Positions 33,558 to 43,363 of a DNA stretch of 64,000 nt are shown piece by piece. The position numbers and the translations under genes were made by a program. Numbering within the stretch: position 1 is the stretch's first letter; every line of letters begins with the position of its first letter. Under the pieces are notes generated by a model. It was not told the origin of the DNA and did not search any database. It saw only the letters and a list, made by a program, of their open reading frames with translations. Source of the stretch: Shewanella sp. c952 (GTDB lineage: Bacteria > Pseudomonadota > Gammaproteobacteria > Enterobacterales > Shewanellaceae); contig NZ_BPEW01000003.1 of NCBI RefSeq assembly GCF_019654975.1, positions 62,001 through 126,000 of the forward strand, written 5' to 3'.

Positions 33558-33572
33558 GAATATTGGAAAGAA

Positions 33573-34544
33573 TTAGCCAATTAAATCCAGAGCTTCAAGT
33601 CTTTCTTTCGCTAGAATATATCTTGCGCGAACATCATCAATTTGCTGTTGAGTTAATGTCTTACCAAAGGTACGAAGACCTCCAGTAGCATCATTATGGT
33701 GAATGCCAAAAGCAAACTTAAGGTATTCCATAAGCAACGGCTGTGCATCAAGATATGATATGGAATTCATAGCCTGAGAAATTTTGTTTGCCTCAGCCCA
33801 TTCGCCATTATTAACATACTCCTGCATAGTGACACTCGCTTTTGGGAATATACAGCCTACGCCTGTAATTCCACCGCATGCTCCAGCAAGTCCGGCATGT
33901 ACAGTTACAGTGTCAACACCTGCTAAGATTTTTAACTCTTTGTTCTCTAACATCAGTGTTTCAATAGTTGAAACATCTGTAGTCGAAATTTTGAGAGCTG
34001 TTACTTCAGCTAGAGCAGAAAGTCTTCTAAGAATATCTGTTGAAAGTGCGTGATATCCGGCGGCGTCAGGGTTGTTATAAGGCATAATGGTTACGCCTGC
34101 CTCTTTTGCTGCTATGGCAGAAAGCTCATAGTACGCATACATCTCTTCGTCAGAAGGAACGTTCTTGGTTTTTGGTGGCATCACCATTACGGTATCCACT
34201 CCAACCGTCGCTAGTTCTCTAACGATTTCAGCAAGCTCTTCTTTAGTTTCTGCCGCTGCTCCACTGATCAACGGGACATTGTATTCTTTAGCAACTTCAG
34301 AAAGAGCTTTAAGTGCAGAAAGACGCTGCTCTGAGCTTAGGTAGCTATTCTCACCTAGAGTACCAGAACCGACAAGTCCACCCATTCGGCTTCCGCCTTT
34401 TCCTTGAACTTTTAAAATATCTGCAGCGTATTTTTTTGTTGCATCAAAGTCAATTTCAAGGGCACCGGATTCTGACTCTTTAAGCCACGTAAACACGGCC
34501 GGCATAACCGTGTATCGCCAATCTGAACTATTCGTTTCCATCAT
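33573..34544 (-). CDS. Dihydrodipicolinate synthase / N-acetylneuraminate lyase family protein
   Basis: A 323-residue class I aldolase of the DapA/NanA superfamily. The substrate loop is GSGTLGENSYLSSEQR (GTTGE in DapA), the Tyr lies in MPYNNPDAAGY, and the Schiff-base Lys in VTALKISTTD, so the catalytic set is present. The substrate cannot be assigned; DapA itself is usually near bamC or purC elsewhere. An ATG three bases downstream of the first is equally possible. It ends against the broken end of the integron and may be an old cargo gene or the flanking chromosome. Confidence 0.82.
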   Translation of the reverse strand: MMETNSSDWRYTVMPAVFTWLKESESGALEIDFDATKKYAADILKVQGKGGSRMGGLVGSGTLGENSYLSSEQRLSALKALSEVAKEYNVPLISGAAAETKEELAEIVRELATVGVDTVMVMPPKTKNVPSDEEMYAYYELSAIAAKEAGVTIMPYNNPDAAGYHALSTDILRRLSALAEVTALKISTTDVSTIETLMLENKELKILAGVDTVTVHAGLAGACGGITGVGCIFPKASVTMQEYVNNGEWAEANKISQAMNSISYLDAQPLLMEYLKFAFGIHHNDATGGLRTFGKTLTQQQIDDVRARYILAKERLEALDLIG

Positions 34545-34845
34545 ATTACCTTTTACTTAAAAAATATTTTGCATACATTATACGTGGCGTATTGTACCAG
34601 TTAAATAACTTTGGGAAAAGCGGGAGATTTATTGGGTTGCGCCGCCAAAGACTAAAGTTACCGCTCTAAGCGTATAACACGGCAAACTTCAGTTGTTCTC
34701 TGAACTCAGAGACCTACACATTAGCCTCCGATTATTAATCAACAAAGTGATTTCAGCTGTAAATTCACATTTAACTGCTATGCTTTATTTCGATGGAACA
34801 GAGCGCGACTTTAAGCTGTAAGCTAAACATACAGGAGTTAATTTT
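34545..34845. other. Intergenic region between the DapA-like gene and the SpoIIAA-like gene
   Basis: 300 bases between divergent genes, with an extended -10-like TGCTATGCT at about 34780 and no clear -35. I see no gene and no complete attC remnant. Confidence 0.45.
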
Positions 34846-35220
34846 ATGCTAAACATTGAGATTGATGTAGCAAACGCCATTGCCACGCTTTCCCCTGACT
34901 CAAGCCTCTCTGAAGCTGACTTTAAAAGGGCAACTGAAGTCATTGACCCCTTCATTGAGCAACATGGCAAACTGAACGGGCTGATCATCTCTGTAGAGAG
35001 TTTTCCAGGATGGGACTCGTTTGGCGGCCTTTTATCCCACTTAACTTTTGTAAAAAATCACCATAAAGAGATCAAAAATATCGCCTTAGTGACAGACTCT
35101 TCACTTAGCTCGATTGCTGAAGATATCGCGAGTCATTTTATATCCGCGAAGGTAAAAGCTTTTAAGTACAGTGAGCTTGATTTAGCCAAAACCTGGATCG
35201 TTTCAAATAACGATGAGTAG
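34846..35220 (+). CDS. SpoIIAA-like (STAS-fold) family protein
   Basis: A 124-residue cytoplasmic protein of the SpoIIAA-like/DUF3478 family, recognisable from MLNIEIDVANAIATLSPDSSLSEADF, LIISVESFPGWDSFGGLLSHLTF, the IKNIALVTDSS strand and FKYSELDLAKTWI. These proteins are STAS-related and often associated with membrane or lipid binding, but the function is not known. ACAGGAG lies upstream of the ATG. It stands alone and a weak hairpin follows. Confidence 0.8.
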   Translation: MLNIEIDVANAIATLSPDSSLSEADFKRATEVIDPFIEQHGKLNGLIISVESFPGWDSFGGLLSHLTFVKNHHKEIKNIALVTDSSLSSIAEDIASHFISAKVKAFKYSELDLAKTWIVSNNDE

Positions 35221-35540
35221 CGCAGTGCTGTAGTGTTTTATGCCGAACTAAAATTAGACGAGCCTGTTTTCATTGAGTGCCTAAAAAAGCAATCGATGAC
35301 GACAAATCAGTGAATCACAAATGGGGCGACCTCTGCCCCGGTTTTCAGTCAACTCAACGACATTTCATAACAAATAATGACCGAGACATGCGCAGCTTAG
35401 CGGTAATCTTGTAACCCTAATGTTGCCTAACTGAACAGCAGTTTACCGAAGCACTCAAGTTAGGCTGTTGCGCTTTTTCCTAGTTAGCTTGCATGCTACA
35501 CTCAGCCTCACTTTTATGAATTTATAATTGATATTACCCT
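35221..35540. other. Intergenic region before yciB
   Basis: 320 bases without a gene. It contains a weak terminator-like hairpin, GGGGC (35323-35327) with GCCCC (35335-35339) and four T, and an inverted repeat, GCCTAACT with AGTTAGGC, about 25 bases apart (near 35425-35465). Otherwise nothing stands out. Confidence 0.45.
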
Positions 35541-36086
35541 ATGAAACAGTTGCTCGACTTTTTGCCTTTGGTTATCTTTTTTGCCGTCTACAAATTTTTC
35601 GACATTTACATCGCTAGCGGTGCCTTAATTGCCGCCACCGCGTTACAACTTATTATTAGCTACATGCTGTATAAAAAGTTAGAAAAGATGCACCTCATTA
35701 CCTTTGCCATGGTCACTGTATTTGGTTCATTGACCCTTATTTTGCATGATGATTCCTTTATCAAGTGGAAAGTCACTATCGTTTACGCCTTGTTTGCTAT
35801 TGCATTAGCTGTCAGTCAATTTATGAACAAGCCAATTTTAAAAAGCATGCTTGGCAAAGAACTGGTTGTAGAGGACAGAATTTGGGCGCATGTCACTTGG
35901 TATTGGGTACTGTTTTTTGTCGTCTGTGGCCTAGTTAATATCTATGTAGCCTTTAGCCTGTCGCAAGAGACTTGGGTTAACTTTAAAGTATTTGGCCTAA
36001 CCGCCCTAACCCTCATCAATACCGTGCTTACTGTATTTTATCTATTTAAAAACATGTCTGAAGAAGATAAGAAGGAACTCAAATAA
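35541..36086 (+). CDS. yciB: Inner-membrane-spanning protein YciB (intracellular septation protein A)
   Basis: A 181-residue integral membrane protein with about five helices and the family pattern [28 protein letters not shown] at the N-terminus. [14 protein letters not shown] residues and a charged C-terminus (EEDKKELK) follow. It is linked to cell division and envelope synthesis. The stop overlaps the yciI start by one base, so the two are cotranslated. Confidence 0.93.
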   Translation: MKQLLDFLPLVIFFAVYKFFDIYIASGALIAATALQLIISYMLYKKLEKMHLITFAMVTVFGSLTLILHDDSFIKWKVTIVYALFAIALAVSQFMNKPILKSMLGKELVVEDRIWAHVTWYWVLFFVVCGLVNIYVAFSLSQETWVNFKVFGLTALTLINTVLTVFYLFKNMSEEDKKELK

Positions 36087-36385
36087 TGTGGTACATGATT
36101 TCGTCACAAGATATTGAAAATAGCTTAGAAAAACGTCTATCTGTTCGTGCAGATCACCTTGCTCGTCTACAGTTATTAGCCGATGAAGGCAAGTTGTTGA
36201 TTGCAGGCCCACACCCAGCGATTGATAGCGAGAACCCAGGCGAAGCAGGCTTTACTGGCTCTTTGGTAGTTGCTGATTTCCCATCTCTTGAAGATGCGCA
36301 GCGCTGGGCTGATGCCGACCCTTATATTGCCGCAGGCGTGTACCAAAGTGTTATCGTTAAACCATACAAGTTAGTGTTGCCGTAA
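36086..36385 (+). CDS. yciI: YciI family protein
   Basis: A 99-residue dimeric alpha/beta-barrel protein (YCII domain). It has the [31 protein letters not shown] start with the conserved His, and the [25 protein letters not shown] and [18 protein letters not shown] blocks. The family is related to muconolactone isomerase-type barrels and its reaction is not settled. It is coupled to yciB. Confidence 0.93.
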   Translation: MWYMISSQDIENSLEKRLSVRADHLARLQLLADEGKLLIAGPHPAIDSENPGEAGFTGSLVVADFPSLEDAQRWADADPYIAAGVYQSVIVKPYKLVLP

Positions 36386-36401
36386 CTAAAAGGACTCAAC
36401 A

Positions 36402-37208
36402 GTGAAGATTGTTTCATTTAATATCAATGGATTGCGTGCAAGATTGCATCAACTGCAAGCCTTAATCGATAGCCATCAGCCAGATGTGATTGGTTTACAG
36501 GAAACCAAAGTACACGATGAGGCTTTTCCTCTCGCTGATGTTGAAGCGATGGGCTATAAAGTGCATTACCACGGTGGTAAAGCGCATTATGGTGTGGCTA
36601 TGCTGTCTAAGGCTGAACCGTTAAAGGTTCAAAAGGGCTTTCCGACCGATGAAGAAGATGCTCAACGTCGGATGATTATGGGCACCTTTATGCAGGAAAA
36701 TGGCCGTCCACTCACCGTGCTAAATGGTTACTTCCCTCAAGGCGACAACATTAGCCATGAAACAAAGTACCCGGCAAAGCGCAAGTTCTATAAAGATTTA
36801 ATGGTTTATTTAAATGAACATCATAGCGCTGATGAAGATATTGCCATTATTGGTGATATCAATATCTCCCCAGTCGATTTAGACATTGGCATTGGTGAAC
36901 CTAACGCTAAACGCTGGTTGAAAACGGGTAAGTGTAGCTTTCAACCTGAAGAGCGTGAATGGCTTAAAACGTTGATGGATTGGGGCTTAGTTGACACCTT
37001 CCGTCAACTACATCCAACTCGCAGTGAGCGCTACTCGTGGTTTGATTACCGCAGTAAGGGTTTTGTTGATAACCGTGGTCTGCGTATTGATGTGGTTCTA
37101 GCGACAAAATCACTGGCAGAACGCCTGGTAGAATCAGATGTTGATTACGATCTACGTGGCATTGAAAAGCCATCAGATCATGCACCGATTTGGAGCAGCT
37201 TTAGCTAG
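36402..37208 (+). CDS. xthA: Exodeoxyribonuclease III
   Basis: A 268-residue AP endonuclease and 3'-5' exonuclease. It starts at a GTG seven bases after AAAGGA. Metal and catalytic motifs are intact: [41 protein letters not shown], and [10 protein letters not shown] at the end. It removes abasic sites and 3' blocks in base excision repair. It closely follows yciB-yciI and may be cotranscribed, ending at a clear terminator. Confidence 0.95.
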   Translation: MKIVSFNINGLRARLHQLQALIDSHQPDVIGLQETKVHDEAFPLADVEAMGYKVHYHGGKAHYGVAMLSKAEPLKVQKGFPTDEEDAQRRMIMGTFMQENGRPLTVLNGYFPQGDNISHETKYPAKRKFYKDLMVYLNEHHSADEDIAIIGDINISPVDLDIGIGEPNAKRWLKTGKCSFQPEEREWLKTLMDWGLVDTFRQLHPTRSERYSWFDYRSKGFVDNRGLRIDVVLATKSLAERLVESDVDYDLRGIEKPSDHAPIWSSFS

Positions 37209-37226
37209 CTTAAACATGGTTTAAAC

Positions 37227-37257
37227 TAAAAATGCCAGCTTTACTGCTGGCATTTTT
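37227..37257. terminator. Bidirectional terminator between xthA and the outer-membrane protein gene
   Basis: ATGCCAGC (37232-37239) pairs with GCTGGCAT (37246-37253), with T-runs after the stem on both strands. It serves two convergent genes. Confidence 0.88.
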
Positions 37258-37276
37258 GTATCTGCCGTTAACCCAA

Positions 37277-38518
37277 CTAAAAATAGTAGCGGCTAGCCAG
37301 TTGCCACTGCTGCTCTAGCAACTCAGCACTCGCACCCTGCACTGCCCGTGCTGGACGCTCTGAATCGATAAGGTTATATTCGCCCTGTAAAAACCAGCCT
37401 TTACGCAGCTGATAAGCATATGAAACGCTATAGGCTTGACCGTTTTCACTGTTGTCGTCATCAAGGGTATTATCGTTATCTTTTACTGCGAAATCTTCCA
37501 ACCTCACCGTTAATCGATGGGCTTGCCAGCGCTTGCTAAACAGTAAATAAGCACTGTGGTAGTCGTTATCAACCACGACCATGCCGTATGGAGATCGCAT
37601 CATGGTATCGCCCTGCAGATATTGGCCGATAAAATCAATACCGTTCGGTAAGCGCCACTTGGAGCCTACATAGGCAAAACGAGTTAACCATGCATATTGC
37701 CCCTGTTTTACCACGCGGGTATCGGCATTATTGTTGTAGTAACCCGCGTTAACTTTTCCCTTGCCTCGCCACTGCCAATTGCCACTGAAGTGATATCCTA
37801 GTCGGTTATCAAGTTCTATAAACGGATCAGACTCTGCAGCTTGTCCTGCTAACATGCCGCCGTCGTTGCGCGCAGGTATAGCACTTAATGGGATATGTTC
37901 TTGCCAAAGTGTCTGTCTGGAACCGAGTGTCCAGCCATGCCACGCCAACATGGCTCCAGTGGTGTCGTTATTGATAAACGTCTCAACATTAAAACCAAAG
38001 TCATGCTCCGATTGGGAGAACTTGCCAAGGTGTTGCAAGCCGACATTTGCGCCAATATGCCGTACCTCTTCGGCAAACCAACTATTGATTGATGAGTAAC
38101 TCAAGGTATAAGGAGATGACCAAGCCGTGGCGATGTTTTCCAGCGAAATGTGCGGGTAAATAATGCCCGTTTTTGCGGTCACTCTAAAGCCACTGTCCCA
38201 AGGTAAACTTTTATAACTGAGATAAGCCTCTGAGATACCAACATTGTCTTTCACCCCATCCCAATAGGCATTAGCGACAACATGCGCCCCTATGCCATTG
38301 TCCCAAGTGGCTTGATAACTTAATCCACCTTGAGCTAATGACACTTGTGTTTGTGGATTGAACCTAAACTTTCCTAGGCCGCCGTCAACAAAAGAACGAA
38401 TCCCATCGGTAGCGGTTGTACGTACATCAACTATCCCCGATATCTTCTGCTCAACGGCGTAGACGTTTTGGGTTAAACATAGGCTTAATACTACGAGTAT
38501 CCATACTGTTGTATTCAT
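37277..38518 (-). CDS. Outer-membrane beta-barrel protein (porin-like)
   Basis: A 413-residue exported protein with a signal peptide (LVVLSLCLTQNVYAVEQ) and a body of alternating strands rich in Tyr, Trp and Gly. Typical barrel strands include AYSVSYAYQLRKGWFLQGEYNLI and the final WQLASRYYF, where a C-terminal aromatic residue marks outer-membrane insertion. I do not recognise a specific family. It is the last gene of a three-gene operon after the GGDEF-EAL gene (nine-base gap), so the three probably act in one surface process. Confidence 0.72.
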   Translation of the reverse strand: MNTTVWILVVLSLCLTQNVYAVEQKISGIVDVRTTATDGIRSFVDGGLGKFRFNPQTQVSLAQGGLSYQATWDNGIGAHVVANAYWDGVKDNVGISEAYLSYKSLPWDSGFRVTAKTGIIYPHISLENIATAWSSPYTLSYSSINSWFAEEVRHIGANVGLQHLGKFSQSEHDFGFNVETFINNDTTGAMLAWHGWTLGSRQTLWQEHIPLSAIPARNDGGMLAGQAAESDPFIELDNRLGYHFSGNWQWRGKGKVNAGYYNNNADTRVVKQGQYAWLTRFAYVGSKWRLPNGIDFIGQYLQGDTMMRSPYGMVVVDNDYHSAYLLFSKRWQAHRLTVRLEDFAVKDNDNTLDDDNSENGQAYSVSYAYQLRKGWFLQGEYNLIDSERPARAVQGASAELLEQQWQLASRYYF

Positions 38519-38527
38519 CTGTTCTTC

Positions 38528-40882
38528 TTATTCGTGAGTTGGAAATTCAACGAGCCATTGGCTGAGTGCATCAGCATCTATTGGCCGCGATAGATAATAA
38601 CCTTGTGCCATTTCACAACCTCGTTGTTTCAACCAAGATAAAGTCGCCTTATCCTCTATCCCCTCTGCAACAACCGATAAACCTAAGCTATGAGCTAATT
38701 GCAGGGTCGAATTGACGATGGTTCTATCATCACCATTGATCATCAACTGCTGAATGAAAGAACGGTCTATTTTGAGTTCGTCAACGGGTAACTGTTTAAG
38801 CTGCGTAAGCGATGAATAGCCAGTGCCATAATCATCAATTGATAACTTAAGGCCGTATTGGCGCAATACACTTAACTGTTTGATGGCTGTGGCTGGATCG
38901 GCTACCACTGCGTCTTCAGTGATCTCTAACGTCAATGCTTCAATAGGCATATTCTGGTCGGCAATAATGTCTAGCACCCATTGGCAGAAAGACTCATCTT
39001 TTAGGTTTTCTGCTGAAATATTTATCGCAATGGCCAGCTCAATGCCCTGCAGTTTCCAGCGATGATATTGCGCTATCGCCTCGACCATAACCCAGCGAGT
39101 TAAGGCATTCATTTGGCCTGTTTTTTCTGCTATGGGAATAAATGTATCGGGCGGGATTAAGCCTCTAACGGGATGCAACCAGCGCACAAGGGCTTCAACA
39201 TGGGTCACTTTACCTAAAGCGAGATCGAGCTTAGGTTGGTAGAAAAGAACCAACTCATCATGCTGAATGGCCGATTTTAACTCATTGATCAGTTGTAGGC
39301 GCTCCAAGGTATTAATATCAATTCGTGAGTCATACACTTGGTCGTCAAGTTTGTGCTTTTTAGCATGATGTAATGCAGTATCGGCTTGTCTGAGCAAGGT
39401 GACTAAATCCGTTGGCGGGTAATAAAATGCGGTGCCAACGGTAACTTGCAGATGCAAGTTGATATCTTGATAAAGGTACTCTCGCTCAATATTGCGTTGT
39501 AATTGCTGCAGTACCTCTTTAAGCGATTTGGCATCGAGATTTTTAAAAGCTAACACATATTCATCAGCCGATAAGCGACACACTAAATCGATACCCGTCA
39601 TGGCAGTTAGTCGGCGCCCTACCTCTTTAATCACTTCATCACCAACGACGTGGCCTAAAGTGACATTGACTTCGGTAATACGGCGAATATTTATCAAGCA
39701 GATAGCCACATTCTGCTGCGACTCAAACCAGCCCGCGGTGATCCGCTCTAGCTCATTACGATTGGCAAGATTTGTCAAAGGATCATGGTAGGCTTGAAAA
39801 GCAATCTTGCTTTCTCGACTAAGGATCGCTTGCTGCATCACGGTAAACTCTTCGGCGAGTTGCATCATCTCGACACTGCTACCAACTGATACTTTGCTGT
39901 GATAATTACCTTTAGCAATATACCTCGCCTGCTCTACCAACTTTTTAATCGGTTTAGTGACGCTGCCGGAGATCATAAAGGCCAGTAACATCGATAAAGG
40001 CAGCATCAATAAAATGAGTCCTAGCTGCCATAACCACTGTTTTTGAAAGGATTGTAATAGATCCGCTCGAGGTTGGTACATGTAAGCATGCAAATGCTGT
40101 TCAGCCATACTACCAAGGTATTGCTGCCACAGCAGATAGTCAGTGTTGTCTAAGTCGCTTTCGACAAACCGTAACACTGCAGCGCTATCTTTCGCTGCCA
40201 TAGTCGATTGACCACTCACTAGAAATCGGCTTGGTGCGCCTTTCTCTGTTAACAAAAAACCCGTATTAAGCCCAGTCAATTGTTGCAAGGTACCCGCGAG
40301 AGCTTCATCAATGACAAAACCAAAGCCGACCCAACCAATTACTGTGTTGCCACCACTGGTTAGCGGCGCAAACTTAATTTGGTAAACGCTGCTATCTAAC
40401 GCGTACAGCGAGTCTATTTGCTGAAAAGCACTGTCTAGCGCATAACGAAAGGTTTGGTTTTGCTCTGGACCTAAGCGCACCTTTTTCACACCCGCTTTGT
40501 TGTACTGGTTTATCAACTGTCCGATAACCTTGCCATCGGCTGCAACCGCTATGGCCAAGTCAGCGTTAATACGTTTGCGGTGGTTATTAAGTGCGACTAA
40601 AAAACTACGGCTATCACCATCAATAAAAATATCTTTTAAGCCAAAGTCTTTGGCCGCGGTTTCAGCGAAAGCTGATAAATAGTAGTTACGATTGTCGTAT
40701 TCTGACTTAAAGACTAACTGCGCCACTTCCAACTGATTTGTAAGCTGCTGTGCTGCTAGGCGTTGATTATTGTTGTAAGTGATCACAAACGAAATCATCT
40801 GCACCGCGAATAACAGCAACATAAAAAAAGCAAAAATACGGATCTGCAATCGATTCATTTGCCTAAAGAATCCGTTTTTCAT
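38528..40882 (-). CDS. Membrane GGDEF-EAL protein with degenerate GGDEF motif
   Basis: A 784-residue inner-membrane protein: helix 1 (about residues 13-32), a periplasmic sensor of about 250 residues, and helix 2 (about 287-310). A HAMP domain (about 310-365) with SGSVTKPIKKLVEQARYIAKGN follows, then GGDEF and EAL domains. The GGDEF site reads RLSADEY instead of RLGGDEF, so diguanylate cyclase activity is doubtful. The EAL domain keeps VEALVRW, INISAENL, EITEDAVV, DDYGTGYSSL, LKIDRSFIQ and AEGIED, so it is a likely c-di-GMP phosphodiesterase. The start overlaps the cupredoxin gene stop as ATGA. Confidence 0.9.
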   Translation of the reverse strand: MKNGFFRQMNRLQIRIFAFFMLLLFAVQMISFVITYNNNQRLAAQQLTNQLEVAQLVFKSEYDNRNYYLSAFAETAAKDFGLKDIFIDGDSRSFLVALNNHRKRINADLAIAVAADGKVIGQLINQYNKAGVKKVRLGPEQNQTFRYALDSAFQQIDSLYALDSSVYQIKFAPLTSGGNTVIGWVGFGFVIDEALAGTLQQLTGLNTGFLLTEKGAPSRFLVSGQSTMAAKDSAAVLRFVESDLDNTDYLLWQQYLGSMAEQHLHAYMYQPRADLLQSFQKQWLWQLGLILLMLPLSMLLAFMISGSVTKPIKKLVEQARYIAKGNYHSKVSVGSSVEMMQLAEEFTVMQQAILSRESKIAFQAYHDPLTNLANRNELERITAGWFESQQNVAICLINIRRITEVNVTLGHVVGDEVIKEVGRRLTAMTGIDLVCRLSADEYVLAFKNLDAKSLKEVLQQLQRNIEREYLYQDINLHLQVTVGTAFYYPPTDLVTLLRQADTALHHAKKHKLDDQVYDSRIDINTLERLQLINELKSAIQHDELVLFYQPKLDLALGKVTHVEALVRWLHPVRGLIPPDTFIPIAEKTGQMNALTRWVMVEAIAQYHRWKLQGIELAIAINISAENLKDESFCQWVLDIIADQNMPIEALTLEITEDAVVADPATAIKQLSVLRQYGLKLSIDDYGTGYSSLTQLKQLPVDELKIDRSFIQQLMINGDDRTIVNSTLQLAHSLGLSVVAEGIEDKATLSWLKQRGCEMAQGYYLSRPIDADALSQWLVEFPTHE

Positions 40883-41625
40883 TCGTAGCCTTCCAAAAAC
40901 TCAAAGTCATCAAGGCTTTTTTGCTCGGGGATTTGCCCCATTTCAGCATTGAGCGTTGCAGTAAAAACTAACGGATTATCATTTTTGTGGATCGCAAAGA
41001 CTTGACGATGACTTGGACTATTGAGCTGCGGGTGCCACACAATCAGTTCGTACTCTCCAGCAGGAATACCATTAAGCTCTGCAGTGCCGTTTACGCCTGT
41101 TGCGGAGAAATATGGCGTATCGACCACCAAGATATGACCGCTCATCCAATCGTGGATATTACATCCCATCGAGATCTGGCCTATTTTGTCAAAAACCATG
41201 GTTTTAGTGGCATCATCTTGGCGTAATTTAAACGAAAAGCGCTTGGGGCCAATTGCAGAATAAATATGGTGGGTTATATCATCATCGTTAACAAACTGCA
41301 GCTCGTGGCCTTTTTGAACCACGGTAATGTATGGGGTGAACTGTTTATCTTTTTGATGGACTTCAACTGGAATTGCCAACCCTTGTGCGGCTTTCGGTGT
41401 CTTATAAGCGCTACTGGCATCACTTATGCTTTTTGCTTGCAGATAAACAACCATGTTATCCATAGCGTGCGCGTTGGCATCGACTACCTTGATATGCACT
41501 TTTGTGCTTAGCGCCACATCGGCTGGTTCTGCAGCAAATACCCGTGTTGAAGTCTGCATTAACAGCACACCTAAAGAGCACAATGCAAATAACGCTACTG
41601 CGAAAATTCTAGTGATGACATCCAT
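40879..41625 (-). CDS. Exported cupredoxin-like protein (annotated in relatives as methylamine utilisation protein)
   Basis: A 248-residue secreted protein starting at the ATG at 41625, immediately before a signal peptide (ITRIFAVALFALCSLGVLLM..FAAEP). The ORF extends further upstream but that part lacks any signal sequence. The core has a plastocyanin-like copper site: His in DDITHHIYSA, and Cys, His and Met in GCNIHDWM, followed by HILVV. A Cna-B-like or carboxypeptidase-regulatory-like end (AELNGIPAGEYELIVWHPQL) follows. It may sense or carry copper or electrons in the periplasm. First gene of the operon with the GGDEF-EAL and barrel proteins. Confidence 0.78.
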   Translation of the reverse strand: MDVITRIFAVALFALCSLGVLLMQTSTRVFAAEPADVALSTKVHIKVVDANAHAMDNMVVYLQAKSISDASSAYKTPKAAQGLAIPVEVHQKDKQFTPYITVVQKGHELQFVNDDDITHHIYSAIGPKRFSFKLRQDDATKTMVFDKIGQISMGCNIHDWMSGHILVVDTPYFSATGVNGTAELNGIPAGEYELIVWHPQLNSPSHRQVFAIHKNDNPLVFTATLNAEMGQIPEQKSLDDFEFLEGYE

Positions 41626-41747
41626 ATTGTTTCTATTCCATTTCAAGCGATAGTGATAAATAAGCTGATCTGGAAAAGAGAAAGGCAAAACAACAAAAAT
41701 ATTACAAATTATTTTAGAAAAAGAATAGCTTGAACGAAATACAGCCA

Positions 41748-41776
41748 CAAAAAAGCAGAGCCTTAGCTCTGCTTTT
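41748..41776 (-). terminator. Rho-independent terminator after the chemotaxis receptor gene
   Basis: AGCAGAGC (41754-41761) pairs with GCTCTGCT (41766-41773); on the minus strand six T follow. Confidence 0.88.
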
Positions 41777-41805
41777 AAATATCCTTCAACCCAAGCGAGT
41801 ATAAA

Positions 41806-43263
41806 TTAATTAGTCTTTGCTAAGGTATATTGCCCTAAAAGCTGATCTAAACCATTTGAAGCATCATTCAAGTCAGTGGCTAAGCTAATAGAATGACCAG
41901 TGGTTTCTTTGATTGTTTCAGCTTGTCCACGAATGTCATTAAGCTGCGATGCGATCTCTCTTGAGGCTACGCTTTGCTCCTCTGATGACGCCGCAATTTG
42001 TGCACTCATGTCAAATACCGTGCTGATCGATAACGCCATGCTATCAACATCATTGCTCACAGATACAATCGCTTCGCGGCCTTTATTTGCTTGCGATACG
42101 ATGTCGCCAGTAATATTACTGAGTTTGTGAGTGCCAGTTTGTAGGCCTTCAATCATAGATTGAATTTCCACTGTCGCTTGCTGCGTGCGACTAGCAAGGG
42201 TTCTGACTTCATCGGCGACGACAGCAAAACCTCTTCCCTGCTCACCGGCTCTCGCCGCTTCAATTGCCGCGTTAAGCGCCAATAGGTTTGTTTGCTCAGA
42301 AATGCCATTAATGGTGGTCACGACCTCACCAATCTGAGTCGCTGCATGAGAGAGGTCTTCAACTGAAATAGAGGCTTCAGAGATCCTCTCAGTCAATATA
42401 CCTATGCTAGCAACTGCTTCAGTAAGCTGTACTTTACTATTAGCCGCCTGAGAAGAGTTAATTTCGGTTTGTTCTGAAGTGCTTGATGCATTTGCTGATA
42501 CTTCTTCAACAGCAGCGGTCATTTGCGACATCGCCACGGCAACAGTATCAAGAAATTGATGCTGAGCATGAGTAAGTTGCTCATTTTGACCTGCCTGTTG
42601 GTGGAACTCGCTCGCAGCATGAGAAAGTGTTTCGGCATTTTTAGCAATGGCAGACACCATTTCACTCATGTTGTCCGCACTGCGGTCAATTTCACGGGCG
42701 ATTAAACTAAAATCGTCTTTACCAAAAAAGTTGAGCCTAAAGCTTAAGTCGCCATCCGCCAACCTTTTAATCGCTTGGTACATATCCCACAAACCGCCGC
42801 CTAGCGAGGTAGATACCCAGTAACTCACCAGGTACAAAGGCAACAGGCCAAGCAGTGACAATAACAACATCATATTAGCTTGTGACAGTGCATCTTGCTC
42901 CCACTTAGCGACATTGGCGCTGTAAACAAGCTGCTCGGATACAAGATTAGCGCTCACGGTAACCTTGTTGTTAACTCGATTTGATTTTTGAGCATAACCC
43001 ACACTTAAGCCATTTTTTGCGGCAAATTCAGCAAGTGCAGCGTCGTTTAGCTGAAGGTCGTTAGCAACAGATGCATAAGCATCGACAGTCGCTTGAGCCC
43101 GCTCTACTGAGGCGGCCTCAATCTGCTGTGTGCTATTAAAATAGTTGGTGACTGCAACCCCAAGCGTGATAAGCGTGACCATGGTACAAATCGACCAGAA
43201 TTTACCATTAAGGCTAAGCTTGATTAATACAGCATCGACAGTTCGAAAATTAATTTGCTTCAT
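41806..43263 (-). CDS. Methyl-accepting chemotaxis protein
   Basis: A 485-residue receptor starting at the ATG at 43263 (AGGGA upstream); the frame extends eleven codons further without support. Helix 1 (about residues 23-42) is followed by a short periplasmic part of about 90 residues, too small for dCache, and by helix 2 (about 140-160). HAMP ([23 protein letters not shown]) leads into the signalling coil. The hairpin tip is [35 protein letters not shown], which contacts CheA/CheW. The ligand is unknown. No CheR/CheB pentapeptide is at the C-terminus. Its terminator separates it from the cupredoxin operon. Confidence 0.94.
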   Translation of the reverse strand: MKQINFRTVDAVLIKLSLNGKFWSICTMVTLITLGVAVTNYFNSTQQIEAASVERAQATVDAYASVANDLQLNDAALAEFAAKNGLSVGYAQKSNRVNNKVTVSANLVSEQLVYSANVAKWEQDALSQANMMLLLSLLGLLPLYLVSYWVSTSLGGGLWDMYQAIKRLADGDLSFRLNFFGKDDFSLIAREIDRSADNMSEMVSAIAKNAETLSHAASEFHQQAGQNEQLTHAQHQFLDTVAVAMSQMTAAVEEVSANASSTSEQTEINSSQAANSKVQLTEAVASIGILTERISEASISVEDLSHAATQIGEVVTTINGISEQTNLLALNAAIEAARAGEQGRGFAVVADEVRTLASRTQQATVEIQSMIEGLQTGTHKLSNITGDIVSQANKGREAIVSVSNDVDSMALSISTVFDMSAQIAASSEEQSVASREIASQLNDIRGQAETIKETTGHSISLATDLNDASNGLDQLLGQYTLAKTN

Positions 43264-43363
43264 CGTGAAGTTCCCTTGGCCTTTATCTTCGACCATTTAT
43301 AAGCAATATTCAGCTAATAAACCTAATATCGGCATTGTTTAGCTAATCTTTAAAGCTAATCAC

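Noticed and set aside
34670..34700. GTATAAC resembling an attC R'' core downstream of the array
   Set aside because: No matching R' core or inner stem follows within attC distance, so it is probably chance.
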